Part shown: piece after piece, positions 8,316-17,123 of the stretch
Layout: every line of letters begins with the position of its first letter
Position numbering within the stretch: position 1 is the first letter of the stretch
Source: Hyphomicrobiales bacterium
Lineage (GTDB): Bacteria > Pseudomonadota > Alphaproteobacteria > Rhizobiales > Beijerinckiaceae
Length of the DNA: 56,699 bases
Assembly: GCA_947454055.1 (NCBI GenBank)
Contig: CANGIS010000016.1
Span: 1 to 56,699 of the forward strand
Direction of reading: 5' to 3'
The notes under the pieces: model-generated
Told to the model about the DNA's origin: nothing
The model's input: only the letters and a program-made list of their open reading frames with translations
The model's database searches: none
Program-made: the position numbers and the translations under genes

Positions 8316-10010
8316 TTAAGGCGACACCGCCCAGTCTTTTGGCTTCAAAGCGTTTTCACGCAATTTGCTGAGCGTTGTCGCTGGCGTAATCGCCTCCGGA
8401 TCCAAGAAGCAGTGGAGGATGGCGGGCTTGCCGGACGCTACCGCGCGCTCAAATGCGGGCGCAAACTCATCCGTCGTGCGAACGGTTTCGCCATGTCCAC
8501 CAAAGGCGCGGGCATAGGCGGCAAAATCGGGGTTTTTCAACTGCGTTGCCGAGACACGACCCGGATATTCGCGCTCCTGATGCATCCGGATGGTGCCATA
8601 CATGCCGTTATCGACAACGATGACGATAATACCCAAATCATATTGCACGGCGGTGGCAAATTCCTGCCCGTTCATCAGAAAACAACCATCGCCCGCAAAG
8701 GCAATCACCATGCGGTCGGGAAAAGCGCGTTTCGCACCCACCGCCGCAGGAACTCCAAAGCCCATCGAGCCGGAATTCGGCGCAACTTGCGTCCCATATT
8801 CTCTGAAGCGCAAATAGCGCTGGGCCCAAATCGCATAATTACCGGCACCATTCGTAATCACCGTGTCATGCGGGATACGGTCCCGAAGCCAACGCATCGC
8901 CTGCCCGATTTGAAATTCGCCCGGAACGGTTGGAATCGTATCGGTCCAGCTGAGAAAATCCTCGCGCGCAGTTTCACGCGCGCCTGCCCATGGAATAATA
9001 TGAGGGGGCTGAAGGGTTTCAAGGGCAGCGGCAAAGGCTTTCGGACTGGCGTGTATTCCCAGCGTCGGATGGTAGACGCGGCCCAATTCTTCAGCATCCG
9101 CGTGAACGTGAACGAACGCTTGTTTGGGCACGGGAATATCAAACAGCGTATAGGCCTGGCTCGGCATCTCGGCCATGCGTCCGCCGATCAGCAGCACAAG
9201 GTCAGCACCTTCAATGCGGGCTTTTAGTTTCGGGTTAGGGCCAATGCCGATCTCGCCTGCATAATTGGGATGATCGCCGGAAAATAACATCGCACGGCGG
9301 AAAGACGTTGCGAACGGTAGTTCAAACCGTTCCGCAAAGCGCGTCACCGAAGCGCAGGCTTTCTCCGACCATCCTGAACCACCGAGGATGGCAATCGGGC
9401 GCTTGGCAGCCCACAGCATTTTTTGCAGTTCGGCCATTTGGGTTTGACCGGGCCATGTTTCAACCGGCTCAACGCGAGGCGATGCAGCAACCTCGGCCAC
9501 CGCCGTCAACATATCCTCCGGCAACGCAATCACCACCGGACCGGGGCGGCCTTGCATCGCCACATGGAAAGCGCGTGACACCACTTCCGGCACGCGGGCT
9601 GGATCGGTGATTTCTGTTACCCATTTCGCAGTTGAGCCAAAAAAAGCCTTGTAGTCCATTTCCTGAAACGCACCGCGTTCCTTCATGCCGCTTTCGATTT
9701 GGCCGACGAACAAAATCAGCGGTACGCTGTCATGCTCGGCAATGTGGATACCGGGCGAGGCATTGGTTGCCCCCGGCCCGCGCGTCACCATCGCAATACC
9801 GGGACGACCCGTCAGACGGGCTGTGGCATCGGCCATCATCGTCGCACCACCCTCTTGGCGGCACACGGTGACTTTGATGGCGGCATCATGCAGCGCATCA
9901 AGCACTGCGAGGTAGCTCTCGCCCGGCACACAGAAGACATGCTCGACGCCTTGGGCAGCGAGTGCATCGACGATCAATTGACCGCCCGTTCGTGAGGGAT
10001 GTGTTGTCAT
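8316..10010 (-). CDS. Thiamine pyrophosphate-dependent enzyme, acetolactate synthase-like fold
   Basis: A 564-residue ThDP enzyme with the three-domain pyruvate-decarboxylase/ALS fold. Glu53 in CRQEGGATMMADA is the conserved glutamate that activates ThDP. The ThDP/Mg motif runs from GDG (440-442) to Asn468 in VVDNGMYG. It lacks an accompanying small regulatory subunit and sits in a catabolic cluster, so true acetolactate synthase is unlikely. Start at ATG 10010, ahead of the first conserved block; an upstream in-frame ATG at 10112 would add 34 residues overlapping the CoA-transferase gene. It lies 13 bases downstream of the CoA-transferase gene on the same strand. Inference: a 2-oxo acid decarboxylase, possibly acting on 2-oxoadipate given the neighbours. 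The substrate cannot be read from sequence. Confidence 0.8.
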   Translation of the reverse strand: MTTHPSRTGGQLIVDALAAQGVEHVFCVPGESYLAVLDALHDAAIKVTVCRQEGGATMMADATARLTGRPGIAMVTRGPGATNASPGIHIAEHDSVPLILFVGQIESGMKERGAFQEMDYKAFFGSTAKWVTEITDPARVPEVVSRAFHVAMQGRPGPVVIALPEDMLTAVAEVAASPRVEPVETWPGQTQMAELQKMLWAAKRPIAILGGSGWSEKACASVTRFAERFELPFATSFRRAMLFSGDHPNYAGEIGIGPNPKLKARIEGADLVLLIGGRMAEMPSQAYTLFDIPVPKQAFVHVHADAEELGRVYHPTLGIHASPKAFAAALETLQPPHIIPWAGARETAREDFLSWTDTIPTVPGEFQIGQAMRWLRDRIPHDTVITNGAGNYAIWAQRYLRFREYGTQVAPNSGSMGFGVPAAVGAKRAFPDRMVIAFAGDGCFLMNGQEFATAVQYDLGIIVIVVDNGMYGTIRMHQEREYPGRVSATQLKNPDFAAYARAFGGHGETVRTTDEFAPAFERAVASGKPAILHCFLDPEAITPATTLSKLRENALKPKDWAVSP

Positions 10011-10023
10011 CGGTTTCGTGCTC

Positions 10024-11205
10024 CTATCCGCCCCAAGCCTTGTCGTGCAACACCGCTTCTGTATCCGCGCCAAGACGCGGAGATGGGCGCGAAGCCACCA
10101 TGGCTTCACCATTGATCATAATCGGCGTGCGCACGCTGGGTACGCTGCCCGTTGCTGCATCGTGGTTTGCAAGCTCAACCCGCATCCCGCGTGCGATCAC
10201 CTGTTCGTCAGCAAACACATCGGCCACTGTGTTGATCGGCCCTGCCGGAACGCCTGCTTTTTCCAACGCAGTTAAGAGATCATCCCGCGCAAAACCTTGC
10301 GTCATATCGGCAAGCCTCGCGCAAAGCGGTGCACGGTGTTTCACGCGCAAAGGATTGGTCACGTAATCGGGATTATCCGCCAGCATCGGCTCGCCCAGCA
10401 CCTGGCAGAATTTGCGGAACTGGCCGTCGTTACCTACGGCGACCACAACATGGCCATCGGCCACCGGAAACACCTGATAGGGCACGATATTGGGGTGCGC
10501 ATTGCCAAGCCGACGCGGTGCTTTACCCGACACGAGATAATTCAGCGCCTGATTGGCGAGCACGCTGACTTGCGTATCCAGCAACGCCATATCGACATGC
10601 GCGCCCTGCCCGTTAAGATCGCGCTGGCGTAGTGCTGCTTGAATACCAATGACGCCATAAACGCCGGTAAAAATATCAGCAAAGGCGACACCGATTTTTT
10701 GCGGCTCGCCATCGGGCGCGCCGGTCAAATCCATGATGCCACCCATCGCCTGAATCATGAAATCATAGCCGGCGCGCTCCGCATAGGGACCGTTCTGGCC
10801 AAAGCCTGTCACCGAGCAATAAACAAGGCGCGGATTAACAGCCTTCAGGCTTTCATAGTCGAGGCCGTATTTCTTCAAGCCGCCAACTTTGAAATTCTCG
10901 ATCAGCACATCCGCATGGCTTGCGAGTTTGCGGATGATCGCTTGACCCTCCGCCGTTTCAAAATCAACCGCAATGGAACGCTTGCCGCGATTACACGCGT
11001 GAAAATAAGCCGCCGATAAATCACCGCCATCGGCCGCCTCAACAAAGGGAGGCCCCCAAGTGCGCGTGTCATCGCCCGCACCCGGTCGCTCGACTTTGAC
11101 GACATCGGCACCGAGATCCGCCAGTGTCTGCCCGATCCAAGGCCCCGCTAGGATACGCGCGAGTTCCAAAACGCGGATGCCGGAAAGGGGCTTGAGTTGG
11201 GACAT
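10024..11205 (-). CDS. Class III CoA-transferase (CaiB/BaiF), probably glutarate-related
   Basis: A family III CoA-transferase of 393 residues. The N-terminal block PLSGIRVLELARILAGPW (6-23) with ADLGADVVKVERPGAGDDTR binds CoA. Asp148 in GYDFMIQAMGG corresponds to the aspartate that forms the acyl-anhydride intermediates in formyl-CoA transferase. Start is ATG 11205, preferred over a TTG one codon earlier. It is on the same strand as the glutaryl-CoA dehydrogenase gene upstream, separated from it by a repeat, and as the TPP enzyme just downstream. Inference: it charges glutarate from succinyl-CoA to feed glutaryl-CoA dehydrogenase, as in the mammalian SUGCT reaction. The family covers many acids, so the substrate is an assignment by context. 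Confidence 0.85.
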   Translation of the reverse strand: MSQLKPLSGIRVLELARILAGPWIGQTLADLGADVVKVERPGAGDDTRTWGPPFVEAADGGDLSAAYFHACNRGKRSIAVDFETAEGQAIIRKLASHADVLIENFKVGGLKKYGLDYESLKAVNPRLVYCSVTGFGQNGPYAERAGYDFMIQAMGGIMDLTGAPDGEPQKIGVAFADIFTGVYGVIGIQAALRQRDLNGQGAHVDMALLDTQVSVLANQALNYLVSGKAPRRLGNAHPNIVPYQVFPVADGHVVVAVGNDGQFRKFCQVLGEPMLADNPDYVTNPLRVKHRAPLCARLADMTQGFARDDLLTALEKAGVPAGPINTVADVFADEQVIARGMRVELANHDAATGSVPSVRTPIMINGEAMVASRPSPRLGADTEAVLHDKAWGG

Positions 11206-11230
11206 CAATTTAAACCATTCGAAAATATAT

Positions 11231-11350
11231 CCGTCATTGCGAGCGTATGCGAAGCAACCCAGTTGATCTTTAAGGATAAAGTGCCATTTAAAAGCTGCAC
11301 TTTAATAAATCCCATGAGCTGGGTTGCTTCGCTCCCGCTCGCAATGACGG
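11231..11350. repeat. Palindromic MITE-like repeat, copy B
   Basis: A 120-bp element with the best-preserved ends of the family: left CCGTCATTGCGAGCG followed by GCGAAGCAACCCAG, right AGCTGGGTTGCTTCGCT followed by CGCTCGCAATGACGG. An inner inverted pair AAAGTGC / GCACTTT lies in the centre. It occupies almost the whole gap between the glutaryl-CoA dehydrogenase stop (11360) and the CoA-transferase start (11205), inside what otherwise looks like one operon. Confidence 0.85.
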
Positions 11351-11359
11351 TAAAAAAAT

Positions 11360-12556
11360 TCAGAAAAACGCCTGCAAGCCCGTAATCGCACGGCCTAGAA
11401 TGAGCGCATGCACATCATGCGTGCCTTCATAGGTATTGACCGTCTCAAGGTTCTGGGCGTGCCGCATGACGTGATATTCTTGACTGATGCCGTTGCCGCC
11501 ATGAATGTCACGCGCGGCGCGGGCAATATCGAGCGCCTTGCCGCAATTGTTGCGCTTGACGATGGAGATCATCTCAGGCGCGAATTTGTCCTGATCCATC
11601 AAGCGACCCACTTGCAGCGAGCCTTGCAGCCCGAGCGAAATCTCCGTCATCGCATCGGCGAGTTTTTTCTGGATCAATTGCGTCTGCGCCAGAGGCTTGC
11701 CGAACTGCACACGATCCAGCGTGTATTGCCGCGCACGATGCATGCAGTCTTCAGCCGCTCCAAGAACGCCCCATGAGATACCATACCGCGCACGGTTCAA
11801 GCATCCGAATGGACCCTTCAGACCCGACACATTCGGCAACAAATGATCCTCGGACACAACCACACCATCCATCACGATTTCACCCGTAATCGAAGCACGC
11901 AAGCTCAACTTGCCCTCGATTTTGGGAGCGGACAGACCCTTCATGCCCTTCTCGAGCACAAAGCCGCGGATCTCATTGTCGTGGGCAGCGGATTTGGCCC
12001 ACACCACAAACACATCGGCAATCGGTGAATTCGAAATCCACATCTTCGAGCCGGTGATTTTGTAGCCATCAGCCACCTTCTCGACGCGGGTTTTCATGCC
12101 GGCGGGATCGGACCCCGCATCGGGTTCAGTCAAGCCAAAGCAGCCAACCCATTCGCCTGAAGCGAGCTTTGGTAAATATTTCTTGCGCTGCGCTTCCGAG
12201 CCATAGGCATAGATCGGATACATCACAAGCGAGGATTGTACGCTCATCATCGAGCGATAGCCCGAATCAACCCGCTCTACTTCACGCGCAACGAGCCCAT
12301 AGGAGACATAGCTCGCATGCGCGCAGCCATACTCTTCAGGCAGCGTGACACCAAGCAAACCAAGCGCACCCATCTCGTTGAAGATTTCACGCTCGGTTGT
12401 CTCGTTGGCATAGGCTTTGACGATGCGGGGCAGGAGTTTTTCCTGCGCATAATCACGCGCCGTATCGCGGATCATCCGCTCGTCTTCGGTGAGTTGCTCA
12501 TTCAGCAGAAAGGGATCGTCCCACTGAAATTTCTGAGTCGTGTGCTTGGCGCTCAT
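11360..12556 (-). CDS. gcdH: Glutaryl-CoA dehydrogenase
   Basis: Oxidatively decarboxylates glutaryl-CoA to crotonyl-CoA with FAD, passing electrons to ETF; a step of lysine and tryptophan breakdown. The 398-residue protein has the acyl-CoA dehydrogenase order: helical N-domain, beta domain with [18 protein letters not shown] and [12 protein letters not shown], and helical C-domain with the FAD-binding [11 protein letters not shown]. Glu377 in [16 protein letters not shown] is the catalytic base. [18 protein letters not shown] near residue 95 is characteristic of glutaryl-CoA rather than short-chain enzymes. The ATG at 12556 is preferred over an upstream one that would overlap the aldehyde dehydrogenase gene. 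It follows that gene by 11 bases on the same strand. Confidence 0.93.
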   Translation of the reverse strand: MSAKHTTQKFQWDDPFLLNEQLTEDERMIRDTARDYAQEKLLPRIVKAYANETTEREIFNEMGALGLLGVTLPEEYGCAHASYVSYGLVAREVERVDSGYRSMMSVQSSLVMYPIYAYGSEAQRKKYLPKLASGEWVGCFGLTEPDAGSDPAGMKTRVEKVADGYKITGSKMWISNSPIADVFVVWAKSAAHDNEIRGFVLEKGMKGLSAPKIEGKLSLRASITGEIVMDGVVVSEDHLLPNVSGLKGPFGCLNRARYGISWGVLGAAEDCMHRARQYTLDRVQFGKPLAQTQLIQKKLADAMTEISLGLQGSLQVGRLMDQDKFAPEMISIVKRNNCGKALDIARAARDIHGGNGISQEYHVMRHAQNLETVNTYEGTHDVHALILGRAITGLQAFF

Positions 12557-12567
12557 GGTGGTTTTCC

Positions 12568-14088
12568 TCAGCCAATATCGAAGCTCACGCCCTGGGCGAG
12601 CGGAAGCGTTGTGCCAAAATTGATCGTGTTGGTCGCACGACGCATATAGGCTTTCCACGCATCCGAGCCCGCTTCACGTCCGCCACCAGTTTCCTTCTCG
12701 CCGCCAAACGCACCGCCGATTTCGGCGCCCGATGGGCCGATATTGACGTTGGCGATGCCGCAGTCGGAGCCCTCATCGGAAACGAAACGCTCGGCTTCGC
12801 GCATATCCAGCGTGAAGAGCGAGGAGGAAAGACCAGCACCTACCGCGTTCTGCATCGCAACGGCTTCTTCAAACGTCTTGTATTTCATCACATAGAGGAT
12901 CGGCGCAAAGGTCTCGCGTGTCACGGGATCCACATGGGCCGGCATTTCCACCAGCGCAGGAGCGGCGTAATAAGCCTCGGCATGGCCACCAACGGAAACG
13001 CGCGCGCCACCCGTCACTTTGCCACCCGCAGCCTTGGCCTCGTTCAACGCCTTTTCCATGCCGTCATACGCGAGCTTATCGACCAGCGGGCCAACCAGCA
13101 CACCCGCTTCGCGCGGATCACCGACCTTAACGCTGCCGTAAACCGCCCGCAGCTTCGGCACGAACGCGTCATAGATGCTTTCATGCACAATCAGACGGCG
13201 CAACGTCGTGCACCGCTGACCCGCCGTGCCCATCGCTGCAAAGGCTACACCGCGAAGGGTAATGTCGAGATCAGCGGAAGGTGCCACAATGGCGGCATTG
13301 TTGCCGCCAAGTTCCAAAATCGCACGGGCAAAACGGGCCGCCAATTTCGGGCCGACCAGCTTGCCCATGGCGGTCGAACCGGTTGCCGATACCACCGGCA
13401 CCCGATGATCGGACACAAGCGCATCACCCACCTCGCGGCCACCGACCAGAACTTCGAGCAGGCCATCCGGAACGCCGCCGAAGCGATCCGCCGCGCGCTT
13501 CAAAATCGCCTGTGTCGCCAATGCGGTAAGCACCGATTTTTCGGATGGCTTCCAGACAACACTATCGCCACACACAAAGGCCAGAGCCGCATTCCACGAC
13601 CAAACGGCGACGGGAAAATTAAACGCCGAAATCACGCCGCACACGCCAAGCGGATGCCAGGTTTCCATCATGCGATGGGCCGGACGCTCGGTGGCAATCG
13701 TCAGACCAAACAATTGTCGCGAAAGTCCGACGGCATAATCGCAGATGTCGATCATTTCCTGCACTTCGCCCAGACCTTCAGACACAACCTTGCCGACTTC
13801 AAGCGTAACAAGACGGCCCAGATCATCCTTGGCCGCGCGGAGCTCTTCACCCAGCAAGCGAACCAACTCGCCACGACGCGGTGCCGGCACTTTGCGCCAT
13901 TCCTTAAACGCTGCATCCGCACGACCAACGGCGGCAGTCGCATCGGCGGCCGAATGGCTTTTCAGCTCGACAATCACCTCGCCCGTAATCGGCGAGCGCG
14001 CAGGCCATCCCCCTTTGGCAAAGGCCGAGGCCGGTACACCGAGCCGCTTTAAAATATCGAGCGCTTCGGCGCTTACGGATTGCGTCAT
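12568..14088 (-). CDS. amaB: ALDH7-family dehydrogenase, 2-aminoadipate semialdehyde dehydrogenase-like
   Basis: NAD-dependent aldehyde dehydrogenase of 506 residues in the antiquitin (ALDH7) group, which oxidises 2-aminoadipate 6-semialdehyde, in equilibrium with piperideine-6-carboxylate, to 2-aminoadipate in lysine catabolism. The active site shows Glu259 in [13 protein letters not shown] and Cys293 in [18 protein letters not shown] and [10 protein letters not shown] are hallmarks of ALDH7. [20 protein letters not shown] binds the cofactor. It is the first gene of the minus-strand cluster with gcdH, CoA-transferase and TPP enzyme, which strengthens the lysine assignment, and faces the LysR gene across 177 bp. 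ALDH7 members with other substrates exist, so the exact aldehyde is inferred partly from context. Confidence 0.85.
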   Translation of the reverse strand: MTQSVSAEALDILKRLGVPASAFAKGGWPARSPITGEVIVELKSHSAADATAAVGRADAAFKEWRKVPAPRRGELVRLLGEELRAAKDDLGRLVTLEVGKVVSEGLGEVQEMIDICDYAVGLSRQLFGLTIATERPAHRMMETWHPLGVCGVISAFNFPVAVWSWNAALAFVCGDSVVWKPSEKSVLTALATQAILKRAADRFGGVPDGLLEVLVGGREVGDALVSDHRVPVVSATGSTAMGKLVGPKLAARFARAILELGGNNAAIVAPSADLDITLRGVAFAAMGTAGQRCTTLRRLIVHESIYDAFVPKLRAVYGSVKVGDPREAGVLVGPLVDKLAYDGMEKALNEAKAAGGKVTGGARVSVGGHAEAYYAAPALVEMPAHVDPVTRETFAPILYVMKYKTFEEAVAMQNAVGAGLSSSLFTLDMREAERFVSDEGSDCGIANVNIGPSGAEIGGAFGGEKETGGGREAGSDAWKAYMRRATNTINFGTTLPLAQGVSFDIG

Positions 14089-14265
14089 ATCAAACCCTCA
14101 CTGCTTGCCTTTAACCAGACCACACGGTCCATTCGGCTCCTACCTTACACCGCATCACTGGATTATTGCCAGTCTGGCGAAGGAAAACCTACTTCCAACT
14201 TATCCTTCATGATGACCACCGATGATGAGACTTGCAAACCATGTTATTGCACGACATCATGAGAA
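14089..14265. promoter_or_regulatory. Divergent promoter region between catabolic cluster and LysR gene
   Basis: This 177-bp gap must hold the promoters of both the minus-strand lysine/glutarate-type cluster and the plus-strand LysR gene. A short inverted repeat ATGAG-N5-CTCAT lies at 14259-14273 across the LysR start codon, where an autoregulatory site could sit. No convincing -35/-10 pair was picked out by eye. Confidence 0.35.
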
Positions 14266-15168
14266 ATGCTCATGAACTTGCCTCGCTCTCTGTTACCCTC
14301 GCTTTCTTCGCTGCAAGCCTTTGAAGCCTCCGCCCGGCATTTGAGCTTCACGCGAGCGGCAGAAGAGTTAAATCTCAGCCAAGGCGCGATTAGCCGGCAG
14401 GTATCCGCCCTTGAGCAAAGCCTCGGCATTGCCCTGTTCGAGCGCGTCCGCCAGAGAATTGTGCTCACCCAAGCGGGCAAGGCCTATGCCGAGGATGTCC
14501 GCGAGGCACTCGGGCGAATTTCCGCCGCAACGCTTAATGCCATTGCTTTCAAGGGAACGGGAGGCTCGCTGGAGCTTGCCATTCTCCCCACCTTCGGCAC
14601 GCGTTGGCTCATTCCGCGTCTGCCTGATTTCTCGCACCGACACCCCGAAGTAACACTCAATTTTTCAACCCGCATCGTGCCTTTCGATTTCTCGCGCGAT
14701 CCTCTGGATGCCGCCATCCATTTCGGCGACGCGGTTTGGCCGGGGGCCGTGATGCACCGATTGATGGGCGAAACCATTGTTCCTGTCGCAAGTCCCGCGC
14801 TTGTTGAGCGGCTCGGACTTCATGCACCGGAGGATGTGCTAAGGGCACCGTTACTTCGGCAAGCAACGCGCCCTCGGGCATGGGGCGAATGGCTAGCAGC
14901 CCAAGGGCTCGAGCCCGAACGCGCGCTGAACGGACCAAGCTTCGAGCAATTCGCCATGGTGGCGCAAGCGGCCGTCGCTGGCCTTGGCCTCGCCATCGTC
15001 CCGAGGTTTTTGGTCGAGGACGAGTTGAAATCCGGAGCCCTCACCATTCCCATAGCGCGACCGATTGAAAGCAAGCAGGCCTATTGGCTCGTCTATCCCG
15101 AGCAGAAAAAAGACCGCCCAGCCCTCTTAGCCTTCCGCGAATGGCTTTTAGCGCAATGTGAGAGCTAG
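14266..15168 (+). CDS. LysR-family transcriptional regulator (GcvA-like)
   Basis: A 300-residue LysR-type regulator. The N-terminal winged helix-turn-helix spans about residues 12-70 (LQAFEASARHLSFTRAAEEL, then LSQGAISRQVSALEQSLG and LFERVRQRIVLTQAG). The remaining 210 residues form the effector-binding domain, with PTFGTRWLIPRLPDF and VAQAAVAGLGLAIVPRFLV resembling the GcvA/AmpR branch. It is divergent from the amaB-gcdH cluster, the usual arrangement for a LysR protein that controls its neighbour in response to a pathway intermediate; here 2-aminoadipate or glutarate would be logical (inference). The stop overlaps the stop of the convergent deacetylase gene in a CTAG palindrome. Confidence 0.9.
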   Translation: MLMNLPRSLLPSLSSLQAFEASARHLSFTRAAEELNLSQGAISRQVSALEQSLGIALFERVRQRIVLTQAGKAYAEDVREALGRISAATLNAIAFKGTGGSLELAILPTFGTRWLIPRLPDFSHRHPEVTLNFSTRIVPFDFSRDPLDAAIHFGDAVWPGAVMHRLMGETIVPVASPALVERLGLHAPEDVLRAPLLRQATRPRAWGEWLAAQGLEPERALNGPSFEQFAMVAQAAVAGLGLAIVPRFLVEDELKSGALTIPIARPIESKQAYWLVYPEQKKDRPALLAFREWLLAQCES

Positions 15169-16013
15169 GCCGTCTCGTTAAAACGCGCGACGCGCATATT
15201 CATGCTCACCATCAAGGCGTCAAAAGCGTCGGAGTTGAAAAAGGCAAACTCCTCGTCACGCGCCTTCGTTACCGGATCAAGCGCCGCTAACGCCTCATCG
15301 CTATGGCCCGGATGGCACATCACCAGATGATGCTTGCCGGACACGAGAAGATAACGCCGGAAATCAAGGGCGAAACCGCCGTCAGCCTTAAAATCACTAA
15401 CGCCTGAAAAGCTGTCATTCACCCGAAACCCGCGTTTTTTAGCCGATAACGCGAACCCTTGCGCCAGCAATGCGATAAAGAGAGCCTTTCCAACGGTTGT
15501 ACCCCGCGCCATAATCGCGCCCAGATGATCCGCAGGGGCACGCAACCAAGGCCGCCAACCGGGCTTGAAACGCTCAATCGCGTCAAACAGGGCGGCCCGA
15601 ACAATCGGCAGCACATGGACATGCTGGTGACCATCGATAAAATCCGGCAATCGTCCCGTGTGCTCTTGAAAAGCACCCATTTGCCGCATGATTTCTTGCG
15701 TGATTTCCAACCGCGACAGCTGTCCTGTCAGCGAGCCTGATAGAAGCCGCCCCAGCGTGGGCAACACGCCATTGGGTGCCAAGTTCGGCATTTCCCCGAG
15801 GGGTGCACCGAGCGTTAACGTCAGATGAAGGCCCAAATCCCGCTTGTCGAAAAACGGCTGAAGATCTTTGGCGAGCAACGGCCAACCTGGCTGGTTCGTC
15901 ATAGCACCCGTGCCGGACAGGCGACCTTTGTCCAATAAGGCGCAAATCGCCCGACTTACGCCTTCTGTCAGCCCGTAATCATCGGCGATAAGAATGAAAG
16001 GAACCGGTGGCAT
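15165..16013 (-). CDS. ChbG/HpnK-family carbohydrate deacetylase (YdjC-like)
   Basis: A 282-residue metal-dependent deacetylase of the YdjC/ChbG/HpnK family, which removes acetyl groups from N-acetyl sugars. The metal site is seen as ADDYGLTEGVS (10-20, Asp11/Asp12), His63 in GLHLTL and the cluster DGHQHVHVLP (127-136). CHPGHSDEAL near residue 240 is a further family block. The ATG at 16013 directly precedes the first conserved strand, and an upstream start at 16055 would overlap the divergent glycosyltransferase start. The gene sits head to head with a polyprenyl-type glycosyltransferase. Inference: it may deacetylate a lipid-linked amino sugar. A chitooligosaccharide role is possible, but no chitinolytic gene is nearby. 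Confidence 0.85.
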   Translation of the reverse strand: MPPVPFILIADDYGLTEGVSRAICALLDKGRLSGTGAMTNQPGWPLLAKDLQPFFDKRDLGLHLTLTLGAPLGEMPNLAPNGVLPTLGRLLSGSLTGQLSRLEITQEIMRQMGAFQEHTGRLPDFIDGHQHVHVLPIVRAALFDAIERFKPGWRPWLRAPADHLGAIMARGTTVGKALFIALLAQGFALSAKKRGFRVNDSFSGVSDFKADGGFALDFRRYLLVSGKHHLVMCHPGHSDEALAALDPVTKARDEEFAFFNSDAFDALMVSMNMRVARFNETA

Positions 16014-16031
16014 GATCGGTAAACCGTCTGT

Positions 16032-17123
16032 ATGATTGGTCAAAATTATCGACATCGCGCTTCCGGCTCTGCCGAACCGCCGCCAAGGAATGACGACGTG
16101 CCGTTCTTACCACAGAGTTCTGTGCCGCAAATTGAAAATCCCTGCGAGCTCTCCCTTGTCATCCCCGCTTTCAATGAAGGAAGCAATCTGGGCCCGTTGA
16201 TTGACCGCGTCGTGCCGGTGCTCAATAGCCTATCCAAAGACTGGGAACTGATTTTCGTTGATGACGGCTCCTCCGACGATACGCTCGTCTGGATCGCAGC
16301 CGCGCATCAAAAAGACAACCGAATTCGCGGCGTCTCCTTCAGCCGAAATTTCGGCAAAGAGATCGCCATCGCCGCAGGCCTCGATGCCTCGCGCGGCGAT
16401 GCCGTCGTCATCATGGATGCCGACCTTCAGCACCCCCCCGAAATGATCGGGCGCTTCATGGCGCTTTGGCGCGAAGGAAATGACGTGGTCTATGGCCAAC
16501 GCGTTGACCGGCAGAGCGACGGCCTGCTTCGCCGACTGTTCACCTATGTATTCTATCACGCCTTTGCTATGTTTGGCGAAACGCCATTGCCCGATGGCGC
16601 CGGCGATTTCCGGCTGCTCGACCGCAAAGCCGTCAACGCCCTTCGCTCCATGGGCGAGCGGGCACGTTTCTCGAAGGGTCTTTATGCCTGGATCGGCTTC
16701 AAATCCATCGGCATCCCCTTTGATGTCGCCGATCGCGCGCAAGGTTCGTCAAAGTTCAGCACCCGACGGCTTTTGCATTTTGCACTCGATGGCATCACCT
16801 CGTTTTCAACGGTACCCTTGCGGCTCTGGACCTATATCGGCGCGCTGATTTCGGGCCTTGCGCTGCTGATGGCTGCCTGGGTCGTCATCAGCACACTGGT
16901 CTATGGCACCGATGTGCCCGGCTATGCGACGCTCCTGGTTTCGATCACCTTTTTTGCCGGCGTTCAGCTCCTGTCGCTCGGTGTCATCGGCGAATATATC
17001 GGCCGCATCTTCGCCGAGGTGAAACGCCGCCCGCTTTACATTGTGGGCAACACGATCGGCTTTGACGAAGCAAAGGCCAAAAAAACATCCGCTCGTAAGC
17101 CCAAAGCGGCAACAAAAATCTAA
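16032..17123 (+). CDS. Family 2 glycosyltransferase, polyprenyl-phosphate (GtrB/ArnC/DPM1)-like
   Basis: Transfers a sugar from a nucleotide donor to a lipid phosphate at the inner face of the cytoplasmic membrane (family role). The GT-A domain shows LSLVIPAFNEGSNLGPLID (40-58), FVDDGSSDDT (75-84), FSRNFGKEIAIAAGLDAS and the metal-binding VVIMDADLQHPPE (Asp129, Asp131). QGSSKFS precedes two C-terminal membrane helices at about 265-330, the GtrB/ArnC arrangement. As drawn it has 363 residues from ATG 16032. A GTG at 16098 would give 341 residues and leave more promoter room before the divergent deacetylase gene, so the start is uncertain. The stop TAA overlaps the ATG of the MurJ-like gene by one base, which implies coupled translation. 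Confidence 0.87.
   Translation: MIGQNYRHRASGSAEPPPRNDDVPFLPQSSVPQIENPCELSLVIPAFNEGSNLGPLIDRVVPVLNSLSKDWELIFVDDGSSDDTLVWIAAAHQKDNRIRGVSFSRNFGKEIAIAAGLDASRGDAVVIMDADLQHPPEMIGRFMALWREGNDVVYGQRVDRQSDGLLRRLFTYVFYHAFAMFGETPLPDGAGDFRLLDRKAVNALRSMGERARFSKGLYAWIGFKSIGIPFDVADRAQGSSKFSTRRLLHFALDGITSFSTVPLRLWTYIGALISGLALLMAAWVVISTLVYGTDVPGYATLLVSITFFAGVQLLSLGVIGEYIGRIFAEVKRRPLYIVGNTIGFDEAKAKKTSARKPKAATKI

Noticed and set aside
8316-10010. Assignment of the TPP enzyme as acetolactate synthase IlvB/IlvI
   Set aside because: No small subunit gene, and the neighbours are catabolic glutarate-type genes.
12934-14052. 372-codon open frame antisense to the ALDH7 gene
   Set aside because: The opposite strand carries a complete aldehyde dehydrogenase with all catalytic residues; the antisense product has low-complexity His/Arg-rich character.
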